DNA from: Streptococcus parasanguinis ATCC 15912
Lineage (GTDB): Bacteria; Bacillota; Bacilli; Lactobacillales; Streptococcaceae
NCBI RefSeq assembly: GCF_000164675.2
Contig: NC_015678.1
Location: forward strand, 1,550,001-1,614,000
Direction: 5' to 3'
Length of the DNA stretch: 64,000 bases
Shown here: positions 1 to 8,795 of the stretch, piece after piece
Layout: every line of letters starts with the position of its first letter
Numbering within the stretch: the first letter of the stretch is position 1
The notes under the pieces: generated by a model
Told to the model about the DNA's origin: nothing
Database searches by the model: none
What the model saw: the letters and a program-made list of their open reading frames with translations, nothing else
Program-made: the position numbers and the translations under genes

Positions 1-86
1 TTATAAAGAGCTGGAATCAAAGCAACTCCAATCATGACAATGATAAATGTTGGCTTTTTAAGAACAGCCTTCCATTCTTTCATCAT
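1..86 (-). CDS. YhgE/Pip-family membrane protein, N-terminal fragment (runs off window)
   Basis: Only the first 28 codons are in the window. The minus strand reads MMKEWKAVLKKPTFIIVMIG and then a hydrophobic stretch ending LIPALY, which is the characteristic start of YhgE/Pip (phage infection protein-like) membrane proteins: a short basic leader followed at once by a transmembrane helix. A good ribosome-binding site (ggag) lies about 9 bases upstream of the ATG at 86. The divergent TetR gene at 220 is the usual partner and probable repressor. Identification rests on a short segment. Confidence 0.6.
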   Translation of the reverse strand, partial: MMKEWKAVLKKPTFIIVMIGVALIPALY

Positions 87-105
87 ATTTTTTGTCTCCT
101 TTTTA

Positions 106-193
106 TACACATTGTCTAAATTTCTGATATAATAGATTATACAGTTTTTAGAAATTTTCACAAGTAGAAAATCTTATTTTTAGACACTGTGTA
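106..193. promoter_or_regulatory. Divergent promoter region with paired inverted 15-mers (candidate TetR operators)
   Basis: tacacattgtctaaa at 106-120 and tttagacactgtgta at 179-193 are reverse complements except for one base. They flank an AT-rich segment with a TATAAT-like box near 128-134. The position between a TetR gene and the membrane gene it probably controls suggests operator half-sites or two operators. This is inference; no known operator for this regulator is assumed. Confidence 0.45.
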
Positions 194-219
194 CAATTTT
201 GTGCAAAAAGGATTAACAG

Positions 220-753
220 ATGACTGAGAGCAATAAACGATTAAAAACAAAACGAAATATCGAGGAGGCGATGGTTCGACTACTCGAAAAGGAATCATTC
301 GATCAAATCACAACGGTTGAGTTAGCACAAGAATCCGGCATTAGTCGCTCTAGCTTTTATACCCACTATCGAGACAAGTATGACATGATCGAGCGCTACC
401 AACAAGCACTCTTTCACAAGCTTGAATATATCTTTGACAAACACCAAGATGACAAGCGCCAAGCGATTACAGAAGTGTTCGAATTTCTAACCAAGGAACC
501 ACTCTTTGCGGTTCTTCTGACAGAGAATGGAACCAAGGAGATCCAAACCTTCTTACGACATAAATTACAGATTCTTCTGGTTGATAGTCTGCAAGAGCGC
601 TATAGTCATAAATCATTAACAGATATTGAAAGAGTCTACAGTTCTGTCTATCTGACCAATGCCTTCTTCGGAGTCTGTCAAATGTGGGTTTCGCGCGGAA
701 AAAAAGAAAGCCCTCAACAAATGGCTGAATTTTTAATGAAAATGCTACGGTAA
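220..753 (+). CDS. TetR/AcrR-family transcriptional regulator
   Basis: A 177-residue protein, typical TetR length. Residues about 10-55 form the N-terminal three-helix DNA-binding domain, with the HTH segment TTVELAQESGISRSSFYTHY, followed by an all-helical C-terminal ligand domain. It is divergent from the YhgE/Pip gene, an arrangement common in streptococci where the regulator represses the membrane gene. The start ATG at 220 has a weak aagga upstream; no better start is nearby. Ligand unknown. Confidence 0.85.
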   Translation: MTESNKRLKTKRNIEEAMVRLLEKESFDQITTVELAQESGISRSSFYTHYRDKYDMIERYQQALFHKLEYIFDKHQDDKRQAITEVFEFLTKEPLFAVLLTENGTKEIQTFLRHKLQILLVDSLQERYSHKSLTDIERVYSSVYLTNAFFGVCQMWVSRGKKESPQQMAEFLMKMLR

Positions 754-762
754 CAGTCCCTC

Positions 763-790
763 CTGATCTATCTAGATCAGAAGTTTTTTT
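763..790 (+). terminator. Rho-independent terminator of the tetR gene
   Basis: The hairpin ctgatcta-tc-tagatcag (763-780) is followed by a run of T from 783, 10 bases after the tetR stop codon. Confidence 0.75.
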
Positions 791-908
791 ATTAGCAGGT
801 TTAGGTTTTTTTAAAAAAAAACTGTCTCATGTAATAAAACAGCTTTAGAGAATTTGTAAGTGAACAAAAAGGGGAGCAAAGCCAGAAATCAACTCTTTAA
901 GACAAAAC

Positions 909-934
909 AAAAAGCCCACTGTTGTAGGCTTTCT
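909..934 (-). terminator. Rho-independent terminator of rpsD
   Basis: On the minus strand an AAAGCC/GGCTTT stem is followed by a T-rich tract, about 20 bases beyond the rpsD stop codon. Confidence 0.7.
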
Positions 935-952
935 GTTAAGTATATCTTAAAA

Positions 953-1564
953 TTAAAGCATTTTGTTGTAGAATTCAACGACAAGTGCTTCGTTGATTTC
1001 TGGGTTGATTTCATCGCGTTCTGGAAGGCGAGTCAATGAACCTTCAAGTTTATCAGCATCGAATGATACGAATGCTGGACGTCCAACTGTAGCTTCAACA
1101 GCTTCAAGGATAGCTGGAACTTTAGCTGATTTTTCGCGAACTGAGATCACTTGACCTGGAGTTACACGGTATGAAGGGATATCAACGCGTTTTCCGTCAA
1201 CAAGGATGTGACCGTGGTTAACGAATTGACGAGCTTGACGACGAGTAGTCGCAAGTCCAAGACGGTAAACAACGTTATCCAAACGACGTTCCAAAAGAAG
1301 CATGAAGTTGAAACCGACAGTTCCTTCTTTAACTTTAGTAGCTTGTACGAACAAGTTACGGAATTGTTTTTCACCAAGTCCGTAAGAGAAACGAAGTTTT
1401 TGTTTTTCAGCTAATTGCAAACCGTATTCTGACAATTTTGAACGGTTGTTTGGTCCGTGTTGACCTGGTACGTAGTTACGACGTGCCAATTCTTTACCTG
1501 TACCTGTAAGTGACAAGCCAAGACGGCGAGATTGTTTCCAAGATGGTCCTGTATAACGTGACAT
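953..1564 (-). CDS. rpsD: 30S ribosomal protein S4
   Basis: 203 residues, the standard bacterial S4 length. It starts [16 protein letters not shown] and holds the central S4 RNA-binding domain around residues 90-150 ([33 protein letters not shown]). S4 nucleates assembly of the 30S body on 16S rRNA. It stands alone between its own promoter and terminator. The 200-base leader may carry the autoregulatory S4-binding RNA structure known for Firmicutes, but I could not fold it here. Start supported by aggagga just upstream. Confidence 0.98.
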   Translation of the reverse strand: MSRYTGPSWKQSRRLGLSLTGTGKELARRNYVPGQHGPNNRSKLSEYGLQLAEKQKLRFSYGLGEKQFRNLFVQATKVKEGTVGFNFMLLLERRLDNVVYRLGLATTRRQARQFVNHGHILVDGKRVDIPSYRVTPGQVISVREKSAKVPAILEAVEATVGRPAFVSFDADKLEGSLTRLPERDEINPEINEALVVEFYNKML

Positions 1565-1724
1565 TTAAAATGTCCTCCTATAAAAATAATTTTTGTAGGA
1601 AATAACGTTTTAGACAAACCTGATTCGTTCAGAAAGCCTTCGCCCAAACAGCAAAGGTTACTTTTCTAGCTGACTTCCTGTTGACGAGCTTCATTTTGTC
1701 CTGCTGTCATTTCGCACAAATTCT

Positions 1725-1753
1725 ATTCTATCACGGAATAGAAACTTTGTAAA
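1725..1753 (-). promoter_or_regulatory. rpsD promoter with embedded palindrome
   Basis: On the minus strand a -35 TTTACA (1748-1753) and -10 TAGAAT (1725-1730) are separated by 17 bases. The -10 is covered by an inverted repeat, ttctattc-N7-gaatagaa, at 1721-1743. The predicted leader to the rpsD start is about 155 bases. Confidence 0.7.
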
Positions 1754-1769
1754 GTCCTTCAAAACAATT

Positions 1770-2501
1770 TCAATGAAATTCAGACAATAATTCTATAATT
1801 CGTTTTTTATATTGCAATTGTTGCCAGTCCCTATCCGTTGCTGGATCCCATTTTAAAGGAAGATCTGCAATAATTTCACCGGGATTATGATTCAAGATAT
1901 AGATCCGGTCACTCAATGTCAAAGCTTCTTCGATACTATGAGTGATCACTAGAGTGGTGAGGCCAAGACGTTCCTTACTTTCTAGATACCAGTGATAAAG
2001 ATCCTGCCTTGTCAATTCATCTAAGGCACTAAAAGCTTCATCTAATAGGAAGACAGCATGACCCAGAAGATAGGTTCTCAATAGCGCCACCCGTTGCCGC
2101 ATCCCCCCACTCAGCGCATTGGGATAAAGGTTAGCGATACTTCCCAATTTAAATTCATCTAACAATTTTAGAGCTGTAAATGTCGCCTCTTCCTTAGGAA
2201 TCTTTTTTAATTGAAGGGGAAGAATAATATTTCCCAATACCGTCTTGTGTTCTAACAAAAGATCCTTTTGTAGCATATAGCTGACTTTCCCAAAGGAGAT
2301 AGGGGCATTATCTACTTCTATAGCGCCCTTTTGTAAGGGAAGGATCCCAGCAATTAAATTAAACAAGGTTGATTTTCCTACCCCACTCGGACCTAGAATA
2401 GAGACGATTTCTCCTTTTTGCACTTCTAGTGATACATTATTTAAAACTGCTTTATCTCCAAAAGAGAAACTTACATCTTTTACGGTTAAAATATCAGTCA
2501 C
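1770..2501 (-). CDS. thiZ: ABC transporter ATP-binding protein, thiamine-precursor uptake (ThiZ-like)
   Basis: 243 residues with Walker A GPSGVGKST, signature LSGGMRQR and Walker B VFLLDEAFSALD, plus the switch histidine in ITHS. This is the ATPase type that pairs with NMT1/ThiY-class binding proteins. It overlaps the end of the binding-protein gene by 8 bases and is the last gene of the permease-binding protein-ATPase operon behind a TPP riboswitch, so the cargo is probably a thiamine precursor such as hydroxymethylpyrimidine. Substrate is inferred from riboswitch and binding-protein family. Confidence 0.85.
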   Translation of the reverse strand: MTDILTVKDVSFSFGDKAVLNNVSLEVQKGEIVSILGPSGVGKSTLFNLIAGILPLQKGAIEVDNAPISFGKVSYMLQKDLLLEHKTVLGNIILPLQLKKIPKEEATFTALKLLDEFKLGSIANLYPNALSGGMRQRVALLRTYLLGHAVFLLDEAFSALDELTRQDLYHWYLESKERLGLTTLVITHSIEEALTLSDRIYILNHNPGEIIADLPLKWDPATDRDWQQLQYKKRIIELLSEFH

Positions 2502-3492
2502 CTACCAATTCGTTTGTAAAACCTTTGTCTTCTAAGTCATTTGAAACCAATCCTTGCTCTTTTGCCCAAGCATAAAAAGCATTCCAACGTTTGGAGTCAA
2601 ACTGCCCCCATTTATCCTTGTCTGAAGCATATTGACTGGAAAGATATTTTTGAGAAGCTAAAACAAAATCACGCTGATTAGCTAAGGCAGGGGCCTGTTT
2701 GATCAAGATATCCGCTGCTTCTTCTGGATGCTCTATAGCATATTGGTAGCCTTTTTTTACCGCTTGAATGAATTTTTTTGCTTCCTCTTTATGAGACTTC
2801 AAATAGTCATTGTTAGCAATAATAACAGGCGAATAGTAGTCAAATGCAGGAACAAAATCTTTCATATAGAAGAAATTGGTCTTCATTCCCTTTTGCTCAG
2901 CCAAAATTCCATCCCAACCGTGATAAATCCAAGCAGCATCAAAGACCTTATTTTCAATCGGAGTAATGGAATTTGAATCACTATTTGGAACCAATTTTAC
3001 TTGATTAAAATCAGCCCCTTCTTTTTTCATCATCGATTTGATCATTTCCAACTCAATCGGATCATTCCAGGTACCATACTTCTTACCAACCAAATCTTTT
3101 GGACTTGTGATCGCTGCATCTTTTCTTGAAATAATCCCTGACGTATTGTGTTCGACAATAGCTGCAACAGCGGTAATACCCGCACCTTTATCCAATTTCT
3201 TGGCCATAGAATCTTGGAAATAAATTCCAAATGGAGCTTTCCCATTGATAATCAAATCAGAACTACTGTCTTCCGGAGGAAGTTTTATATCTACATCCAG
3301 TCCTGCATCTTTAAAGTACCCTTTTTTCTTAGCTACATAGAGACCCGTATGATTGGTATTCGGGGTCCAATCTAGAATAAAATCAATCTTTTTCAAATCG
3401 CTTGACGATTGCTTTACAGAATTTTGACAAGCACTCAAGAAAACAAATCCCAATATTATTGAGAAAAATAAACCTATTGACTTTTTCATCAT
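2494..3492 (-). CDS. thiY: NMT1/ThiY-type substrate-binding lipoprotein
   Basis: 332 residues. The N-terminus is a lipoprotein signal peptide with lipobox LSAC, cleaving before Cys22. The mature part opens with KIDFILDWTPNTNHTGLYVA, a hallmark of the NMT1/ThiY family that binds pyrimidine precursors of thiamine. It would sit on the outer membrane face and deliver ligand to the permease encoded upstream. The gap of 53 bases to the permease gene holds two copies of a palindrome described under findings. TPP-riboswitch control supports the vitamin role. Confidence 0.88.
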   Translation of the reverse strand: MMKKSIGLFFSIILGFVFLSACQNSVKQSSSDLKKIDFILDWTPNTNHTGLYVAKKKGYFKDAGLDVDIKLPPEDSSSDLIINGKAPFGIYFQDSMAKKLDKGAGITAVAAIVEHNTSGIISRKDAAITSPKDLVGKKYGTWNDPIELEMIKSMMKKEGADFNQVKLVPNSDSNSITPIENKVFDAAWIYHGWDGILAEQKGMKTNFFYMKDFVPAFDYYSPVIIANNDYLKSHKEEAKKFIQAVKKGYQYAIEHPEEAADILIKQAPALANQRDFVLASQKYLSSQYASDKDKWGQFDSKRWNAFYAWAKEQGLVSNDLEDKGFTNELVGD

Positions 3493-3545
3493 TCATACCT
3501 CTTTTACATTTTTGTCAATTTTATTTTACAAGCTTTACAAGTTTG

Positions 3546-4304
3546 TCAACCCTTTCTCCATTTTAGAATGGGTTTTTCTAATTGGTCAACGAGAAACATA
3601 CCGAGCAAACTAATAGCAGAAATCAATACAATGATCGCAAACATCGTATCATACTGAAATAACTTCTTCGATTGAATCATATAGACCCCCAATCCATCAA
3701 AACCTCCTAACCATTCTGAAACGACTGTACTGATAAAAGCATAGGAAACGCTCACACGTAAACCTGCAAAAAAATAAGGAAGCGCTGCAGGAATTTTATA
3801 ATGGACTAAGGTCTGAAAGCGATTGGCTTGCATAATCTGAAACAATCTCAGAATATCTTGATCGCAATGCCGAAAACCATCTAACAGACTGACTACGATG
3901 GGAAATACCACCGTAATAATGATCAAAACCAGTTTTGGAAGCATACCATAACCAAACCAAAGAACCAGGATAGGGGCCAAGGCAATCGTCGGAATGGTTT
4001 GAATAACAACCATAAAAGGATAGACCAGATCATTCACCCATTGAAAACTATCCATGAGAATCGCAAAGCCAGCAGCAAGAAGAACCCCTATAACAAGTCC
4101 GATCAAGGCCACTTGAAGGGTAGACAAACTGTGATGAATCAAAAGAGCTCTATCTCGTACAAAGGCATTCCCAATTTCAAGTGGCGTTGGTAATACAAAT
4201 TTGGGGAGGATATTTAAAAATCCTGCTAACTGCCATAAGACAAGAAGACTGCTAAAACCTGCAAATCCTATCAATTGTTTTGAATATCTTTTTACAAGAG
4301 ACAT
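3546..4304 (-). CDS. thiX: ABC transporter permease, thiamine-precursor uptake (ThiX-like)
   Basis: 252 residues with about six hydrophobic segments and a binding-protein-dependent permease domain, including the EAA-like loop (residues about 160-180, IMQANRFQTLVHYKIPAALP) that contacts the ATPase. It belongs to the SsuC/TauC/ThiX permease class. It is the first gene of the operon, directly behind the TPP riboswitch and its terminator, so thiamine excess should shut it off. The start has gaggtt upstream. Confidence 0.86.
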   Translation of the reverse strand: MSLVKRYSKQLIGFAGFSSLLVLWQLAGFLNILPKFVLPTPLEIGNAFVRDRALLIHHSLSTLQVALIGLVIGVLLAAGFAILMDSFQWVNDLVYPFMVVIQTIPTIALAPILVLWFGYGMLPKLVLIIITVVFPIVVSLLDGFRHCDQDILRLFQIMQANRFQTLVHYKIPAALPYFFAGLRVSVSYAFISTVVSEWLGGFDGLGVYMIQSKKLFQYDTMFAIIVLISAISLLGMFLVDQLEKPILKWRKG

Positions 4305-4325
4305 CGTAACCTCCTTTCTAACAAA

Positions 4326-4353
4326 TAAAAAACGCCTCCAAAATAGGAGACGG
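4326..4353 (-). terminator. Riboswitch expression-platform terminator
   Basis: The minus strand carries the stem cgtctcc-N6-ggaggcg followed by six T, between the TPP aptamer and the thiX start. This fits transcription attenuation when TPP is bound. Confidence 0.85.
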
Positions 4354-4394
4354 ATTGCACAAGGTCACTCATAACGAAAAATACATTTCATTTG

Positions 4395-4470
4395 TTTCCT
4401 ACGCTGGCATTACCCAGATCAGGTGCGGTCGAAGCTTACACTTCCTCTCAGACTGTACACAGACTCCCAT
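4395..4470 (-). promoter_or_regulatory. TPP (THI-box) riboswitch
   Basis: The minus strand shows the two conserved THI elements in order: CTGAGAGGA and, further on, ACCTGATCTGGGTAATGCCA followed by GCGTAGGAA. Pyrophosphate- and pyrimidine-sensor arms are both present. A TATAAT-type -10 lies at 4479-4484 on the same strand. Downstream terminator and transporter operon make it a genetic OFF switch for thiamine-precursor import. Confidence 0.95.
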
Positions 4471-4514
4471 ATGTATTTATTATAATAACTGATTTAGACG
4501 ATAAAAGCAAGGAA

Positions 4515-4787
4515 TTAATCCAAATAACGAATTAAATTCTTCTCTGTTAAAATATCTGAATAGGTGTAAGACTCCACGTAGGTATTAGCTGGTTCACCTG
4601 GTAAGCTATTGTCGTTCGTATACTCGATAATAAATAAAGAAGGATAGACCTCAATCAAGCGTCCAAATTTATTTTTTTGACGTTTCCGTCCATTTTCAAG
4701 TGTCATTTCAACCACTTGTCCTTCATGAGCCTTGATCTCTTCTTTAATTTTTTTCATTTTTGCAACATCTGTAAATGCATCACTCAT
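4515..4787 (-). CDS. Veg-family protein
   Basis: 90 residues. The middle (EMTLENGRKRQKNKFGRLIEV followed by YPSLFIIEY) and the YSYADIL-like segment YTYSDIL match the Veg family (DUF1021), small SH3-like proteins; B. subtilis Veg has been linked to biofilm regulation. The gene starts one base after the dnaB stop, so it is probably cotranscribed with dnaB. The biochemical role is unknown. Confidence 0.8.
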   Translation of the reverse strand: MSDAFTDVAKMKKIKEEIKAHEGQVVEMTLENGRKRQKNKFGRLIEVYPSLFIIEYTNDNSLPGEPANTYVESYTYSDILTEKNLIRYLD

Positions 4788-4788
4788 C

Positions 4789-6147
4789 TTATTGATCCTC
4801 TCTCTTTGAAATACTTGAGAATTTATTGTATTCCTTTTGGAATATTAATTCGACTGTCCCACGCGCACCAGAACGGTTTTTCTCGATAATCACTTCAACC
4901 GTATTATTGGGCATTCCATCTTCTTCCTCTTCACCAGCTCGATCATAATAATCATCACGGTACAAGAAAGCAACAATATCCGCATCCTGCTCAATCGATC
5001 CAGATTCACGAATATCAGAAAGAACAGGACGTTTATCTTGGCGCTGTTCCACGCCACGTGACAGCTGACTCAAAGCAATAACCGGAACTTTTAGTTCCTT
5101 TGCCAAAATCTTTAACTGACGAGAAATTTCTGAAACTTCCTGTTGACGGTTTTCTCTTCCAGTCCCTGTAATCAGCTGCAGGTAGTCAATCAGAATAAGA
5201 CCGAGATTCCCTGTTTCCTGCGCTAATTTTCTTGCTCTCGAACGAATCTCAGTGATCCGAATTCCTGGGGTATCATCGATGTAAATACTCGCATTGGCTA
5301 AATTTCCTTGAGCAATGGCATATTTCCGCCATTCTTCATCCGTCAATTGACCTGTACGAATCGAATGGGATTCAATCAAGCCTTCAGCTGCTAACATCCG
5401 GTCAACCAAACTTTCAGCTCCCATTTCTAATGAGAAAATAGCAACTGTCTTATCCAACTTTGTCCCGATATTTTGAGCAATATTTAGAGCAAAGGCTGTT
5501 TTACCTACTGCAGGACGAGCTGCTAAAATAATCAACTCTTCCTCATGTAGCCCCGTCGTCATATGGTCCAAATCTCGATAGCCTGTCGCAATACCCGTGA
5601 TATCAGAGGTTTGAAGCGAGCGGGCTTCTAAGCTACCAAAGTTTATATTCAAGATGTCCCGAATATTTTTAAACCCACTACGATTTGCGTTTTCACTAAC
5701 ATCAATCAGAGCTTTTTCAGCACCCGCGATGATTTCATCTGAAGTACTTGCTCCATCATAGGCTTGATTAATACTTTCCGTCAATCGAGAGATCAACCGA
5801 CGTAGAACAGCTTTTTCGGCTACAATCTTCGCGTAGTACTCTGCATTGGCTGAAGTTGGTACTGAATTAATGACTTCTACCAAATAGGAGAGACCACCAA
5901 TATTTTGGAGATCTCCTTGACTATCTAAAATATTTCGAACAGTCGTTGCATCAATCGCATCCCCACGGTCAGCTAGATCGATCATGGCCTTAAAAATTAA
6001 GCGATGTGAATACTTAAAGAAATCCCCAGGCTCAATATATTCACGAACAAAGACCAATTTCCCCTCATCAATAAAGATGGCCCCCAGCACTGATTGCTCC
6101 GCCTGGATATCCTGAGGTTGTGTTCTTAATTCCTCTATCTCAGCCAT
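4789..6147 (-). CDS. dnaB: Replicative DNA helicase DnaB
   Basis: 452 residues. The N-terminal DnaB domain (residues about 10-110, AEQSVLGAIF) is followed by the RecA-like ATPase with Walker A ARPAVGKTAF, Walker B LILIDYLQLI and the DnaB-type RQQEVSEISRQLKILAKEL segment. It is the hexameric helicase that unwinds DNA ahead of the fork. It lies in the order rplI-dnaB-veg on the minus strand, 24 bases after rplI, a conserved Firmicutes arrangement. Confidence 0.97.
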   Translation of the reverse strand: MAEIEELRTQPQDIQAEQSVLGAIFIDEGKLVFVREYIEPGDFFKYSHRLIFKAMIDLADRGDAIDATTVRNILDSQGDLQNIGGLSYLVEVINSVPTSANAEYYAKIVAEKAVLRRLISRLTESINQAYDGASTSDEIIAGAEKALIDVSENANRSGFKNIRDILNINFGSLEARSLQTSDITGIATGYRDLDHMTTGLHEEELIILAARPAVGKTAFALNIAQNIGTKLDKTVAIFSLEMGAESLVDRMLAAEGLIESHSIRTGQLTDEEWRKYAIAQGNLANASIYIDDTPGIRITEIRSRARKLAQETGNLGLILIDYLQLITGTGRENRQQEVSEISRQLKILAKELKVPVIALSQLSRGVEQRQDKRPVLSDIRESGSIEQDADIVAFLYRDDYYDRAGEEEEDGMPNNTVEVIIEKNRSGARGTVELIFQKEYNKFSSISKREDQ

Positions 6148-6171
6148 AAAAAACCTTTCTATCGATCGTGT

Positions 6172-6624
6172 TTACCCTTCGTTTACACGAATATTAATCA
6201 CACCTGTAACATCTTGATAAATTTTAACAGGAACATCAATCAAACCTGTTGAACGAATTGGAGAGGAAACTTGAATATGACGTTTATCAATTTTAATACC
6301 AAATTGTTTCTCAAGCTCTTCTGCAATCTTTTTATTGGTAATAGAGCCAAAAGTACGACCATCTGGTCCAATTTTTTCGGTAAATTGAACAACCGTAGCT
6401 TCTTCTTCCAATTTCGCTTTAATCTTTTGCGCTTCTGCTAACAATTCAGCGTGGGCTTTTTCTTCTGACTTTTGCTTTCCACGAAGTTCACCGATTGCTT
6501 GGGCATTGGCTTCTTTCGCAAGATTTTTCTTGATCAAAAAGTTTTGTGCATAACCAGTAGGCACTTCTTTAATTTCGCCTTTTTTACCTTTACCTTTTAC
6601 ATCCGCTAAGAAAATAACTTTCAT
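6172..6624 (-). CDS. rplI: 50S ribosomal protein L9
   Basis: 150 residues, usual L9 length. The N-terminal domain starts [20 protein letters not shown] and includes the conserved [13 protein letters not shown]; a long connecting helix (residues about 45-75) leads to the C-terminal rRNA-binding domain. The start overlaps the gdpP stop by 4 bases, indicating translational coupling in a gdpP-rplI-dnaB operon. Confidence 0.97.
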   Translation of the reverse strand: MKVIFLADVKGKGKKGEIKEVPTGYAQNFLIKKNLAKEANAQAIGELRGKQKSEEKAHAELLAEAQKIKAKLEEEATVVQFTEKIGPDGRTFGSITNKKIAEELEKQFGIKIDKRHIQVSSPIRSTGLIDVPVKIYQDVTGVINIRVNEG

Positions 6625-8597
6625 TCTACATTCTCCTTTTCAATAATTACTTCGTTTTCAATAGTCTCAATCAGTTGTTGACGAATACTCATCAAATCTT
6701 GACCCTCAATTTGAGAGGCTGCCGAATTAAAATGACCTCCTCCACCAAGTTGTTCCATGATACGCTGTACATTGACTTTGCTTCGACTTCGTGCAGAAAT
6801 CGAGATGGTCCCACTTTGGTTGCAAGCAATGACAAAGGTTGCTTCCACTTCAGACATGGCCAACATACTATCAGCTGCCTTACTAATAGTTACTGAATCA
6901 TAGGCTTTAGTCGTGTTGGCACAAGCTACGATGATATGTGGCAAAATCTTTTCACCTGTTAAGATCAGCTCGTTCACTTCGCGGTACTCGTCAAACTGAA
7001 TTGCAGAAATCTCTTGAATGGCTACGCTATCACTCCCTCTCGAGCGAAGATAGCTTGCCACATCAAAGGTCCGACTCGTAACACGTGCAGAGAAGTTCTT
7101 AGTATCCAGCATGATCCCAGCCATCAAGACACTTGCTTGAATTTTCGTTAACCGATTTTTCTTCGATTTCTGGAACTGAATGAGTTCACTAACCAATTCA
7201 CTCGCACTACTTGCACCACTCTCGATATAAGTGATCAGAACATTTTCAGGAAAATCATCATCACGACGGTGATGGTCAATAACTATAATCTGTTGAAATT
7301 CCTTATAGAATTCTTTAGATAGGGTCAATGCTGTTTTAGCATGGTCCACCATAATCAGCAAGGAGCGATCCGTTACCATTTGCAAAGCTTCCTCTACAGT
7401 AAGGAGTTTTGTAACCTGCTCATCCTCTAGTTTTGCAATCGCTCTTGAAATATCACTAGCCATTGCATGCGGGTCATAGACCACATAAGAGGAAGCCAAA
7501 ATATTGCTTGAGAAAAACTGCATTCCCACAGACGCTCCTAAAGCATCCATATCCAAGTTTCTATGTCCAACAATGAAGACTTGATCAACGGATTTAATCT
7601 TATCCGAAATAGCTGTCATCATAGCGCGTGTGCGAGTCCGAGTCCGCTTCACAGCCGAAGCTGTTCCCCCGCCAAAGAAAATAGGGTTTTTCTGTTCATC
7701 ATTTTTCTTGACAACTGCTTGATCCCCACCACGAACTTCCGCAAGGTTTAGGTTCAAGAGAGCCACTTTACCAATCTCATCATGCTCGCCGTCACCGTAA
7801 GAGAATCCCATACTTAAGGTAATAGGTAGCTCACGCTTTTTAGCTTCTTCACGGAATTGATCGATGACTGAAAATTTTGATTCCATCAACTGTTCTAAGA
7901 CCGTATAGTCTGTAAACAAATAGAAACGATCCATCCCCACACGTCTGTAAAACATATGGTAATGAGCTGTAAACTCTTCTACAAAGTTGGCAATAAAACT
8001 ATTGATATTGCTAATATCAGAGTCTGAAATGACATCCTCTAGATCATCATAGTTATCAACAGAAATAATACCGATAACGGGACGAGTTGTCACCAATCCC
8101 ACAGTTGCTTCATACTCACTGGAAACATCAAAAAAGTAAACAACACTAGACGTCTGATCAAAGTAAACGGAATATTTCTTATCGGCTACAGTGACAAAAT
8201 GACCTTTATCCTCAAACAGAGTGTTGAGTAACTTTTTCAATGATTCAACATCAAAGTCCCCATCATCTGTTGAAAAAATCAATTCAGCATAAGGGTTGAA
8301 CCACTCTACTTCATTTGATTCTTCATTAATTTTGATAACTCCAACAGGCATTTTATCAAGGAGGGATGCTAATCCGCTTTCTGCCTGATGGTTAACATAT
8401 TGTATTTGTTCTAATTCATCTAACTCTGAAATTTGTAACTGGTATTCAAATAAAGCAATCAATCCAGCTAAGACTAAAAAAATTGCAATGAGAGTTACAT
8501 AGCCTTTGCCAAAGATTCTTAAAAAAATTGCTAAAATTGCAAATGAAATAAAACCAATTAACACATAATGGATGAACGATAAACGAAATTTTTTCAT
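6621..8597 (-). CDS. gdpP: Cyclic-di-AMP phosphodiesterase GdpP
   Basis: About 658 residues. Two N-terminal membrane helices are followed by a PAS-like region, a degenerate GGDEF domain and a C-terminal DHH/DHHA1 phosphodiesterase module with [16 protein letters not shown] and the DHH motif in VIDHHRRDD. The enzyme hydrolyses c-di-AMP, controlling potassium and wall homeostasis. The reading frame stays open 180 bases further upstream, but agagg lies 6 bases before the ATG at 8597 (an adjacent ATG at 8600 is possible), so that start is preferred and the upstream part is intergenic. Confidence 0.95.
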   Translation of the reverse strand: MKKFRLSFIHYVLIGFISFAILAIFLRIFGKGYVTLIAIFLVLAGLIALFEYQLQISELDELEQIQYVNHQAESGLASLLDKMPVGVIKINEESNEVEWFNPYAELIFSTDDGDFDVESLKKLLNTLFEDKGHFVTVADKKYSVYFDQTSSVVYFFDVSSEYEATVGLVTTRPVIGIISVDNYDDLEDVISDSDISNINSFIANFVEEFTAHYHMFYRRVGMDRFYLFTDYTVLEQLMESKFSVIDQFREEAKKRELPITLSMGFSYGDGEHDEIGKVALLNLNLAEVRGGDQAVVKKNDEQKNPIFFGGGTASAVKRTRTRTRAMMTAISDKIKSVDQVFIVGHRNLDMDALGASVGMQFFSSNILASSYVVYDPHAMASDISRAIAKLEDEQVTKLLTVEEALQMVTDRSLLIMVDHAKTALTLSKEFYKEFQQIIVIDHHRRDDDFPENVLITYIESGASSASELVSELIQFQKSKKNRLTKIQASVLMAGIMLDTKNFSARVTSRTFDVASYLRSRGSDSVAIQEISAIQFDEYREVNELILTGEKILPHIIVACANTTKAYDSVTISKAADSMLAMSEVEATFVIACNQSGTISISARSRSKVNVQRIMEQLGGGGHFNSAASQIEGQDLMSIRQQLIETIENEVIIEKENVE

Positions 8598-8761
8598 CAT
8601 AAACCTCTTCTCGGAATTATACCATAAATAGAGGTAAAAAGCGAGGTTTCTCTCTATATTACAGAGAAGATTGACCCGTAAAAAGCTCTCTCTATGCTTC
8701 ACTACTTTGTAAACATCGTTTACAGATGTGTAAATAGCAACAAAAGATTTCAATCCATAAA

Positions 8762-8793
8762 ATTGAGGCTGAAACATCATCTCAGCCCCATTT
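8762..8793 (-). terminator. Terminator of mnmG
   Basis: On the minus strand ggggctga pairs with tcagcctc and is followed by aatttta, immediately after the mnmG stop codon. Confidence 0.65.
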
Positions 8794-8795
8794 TA

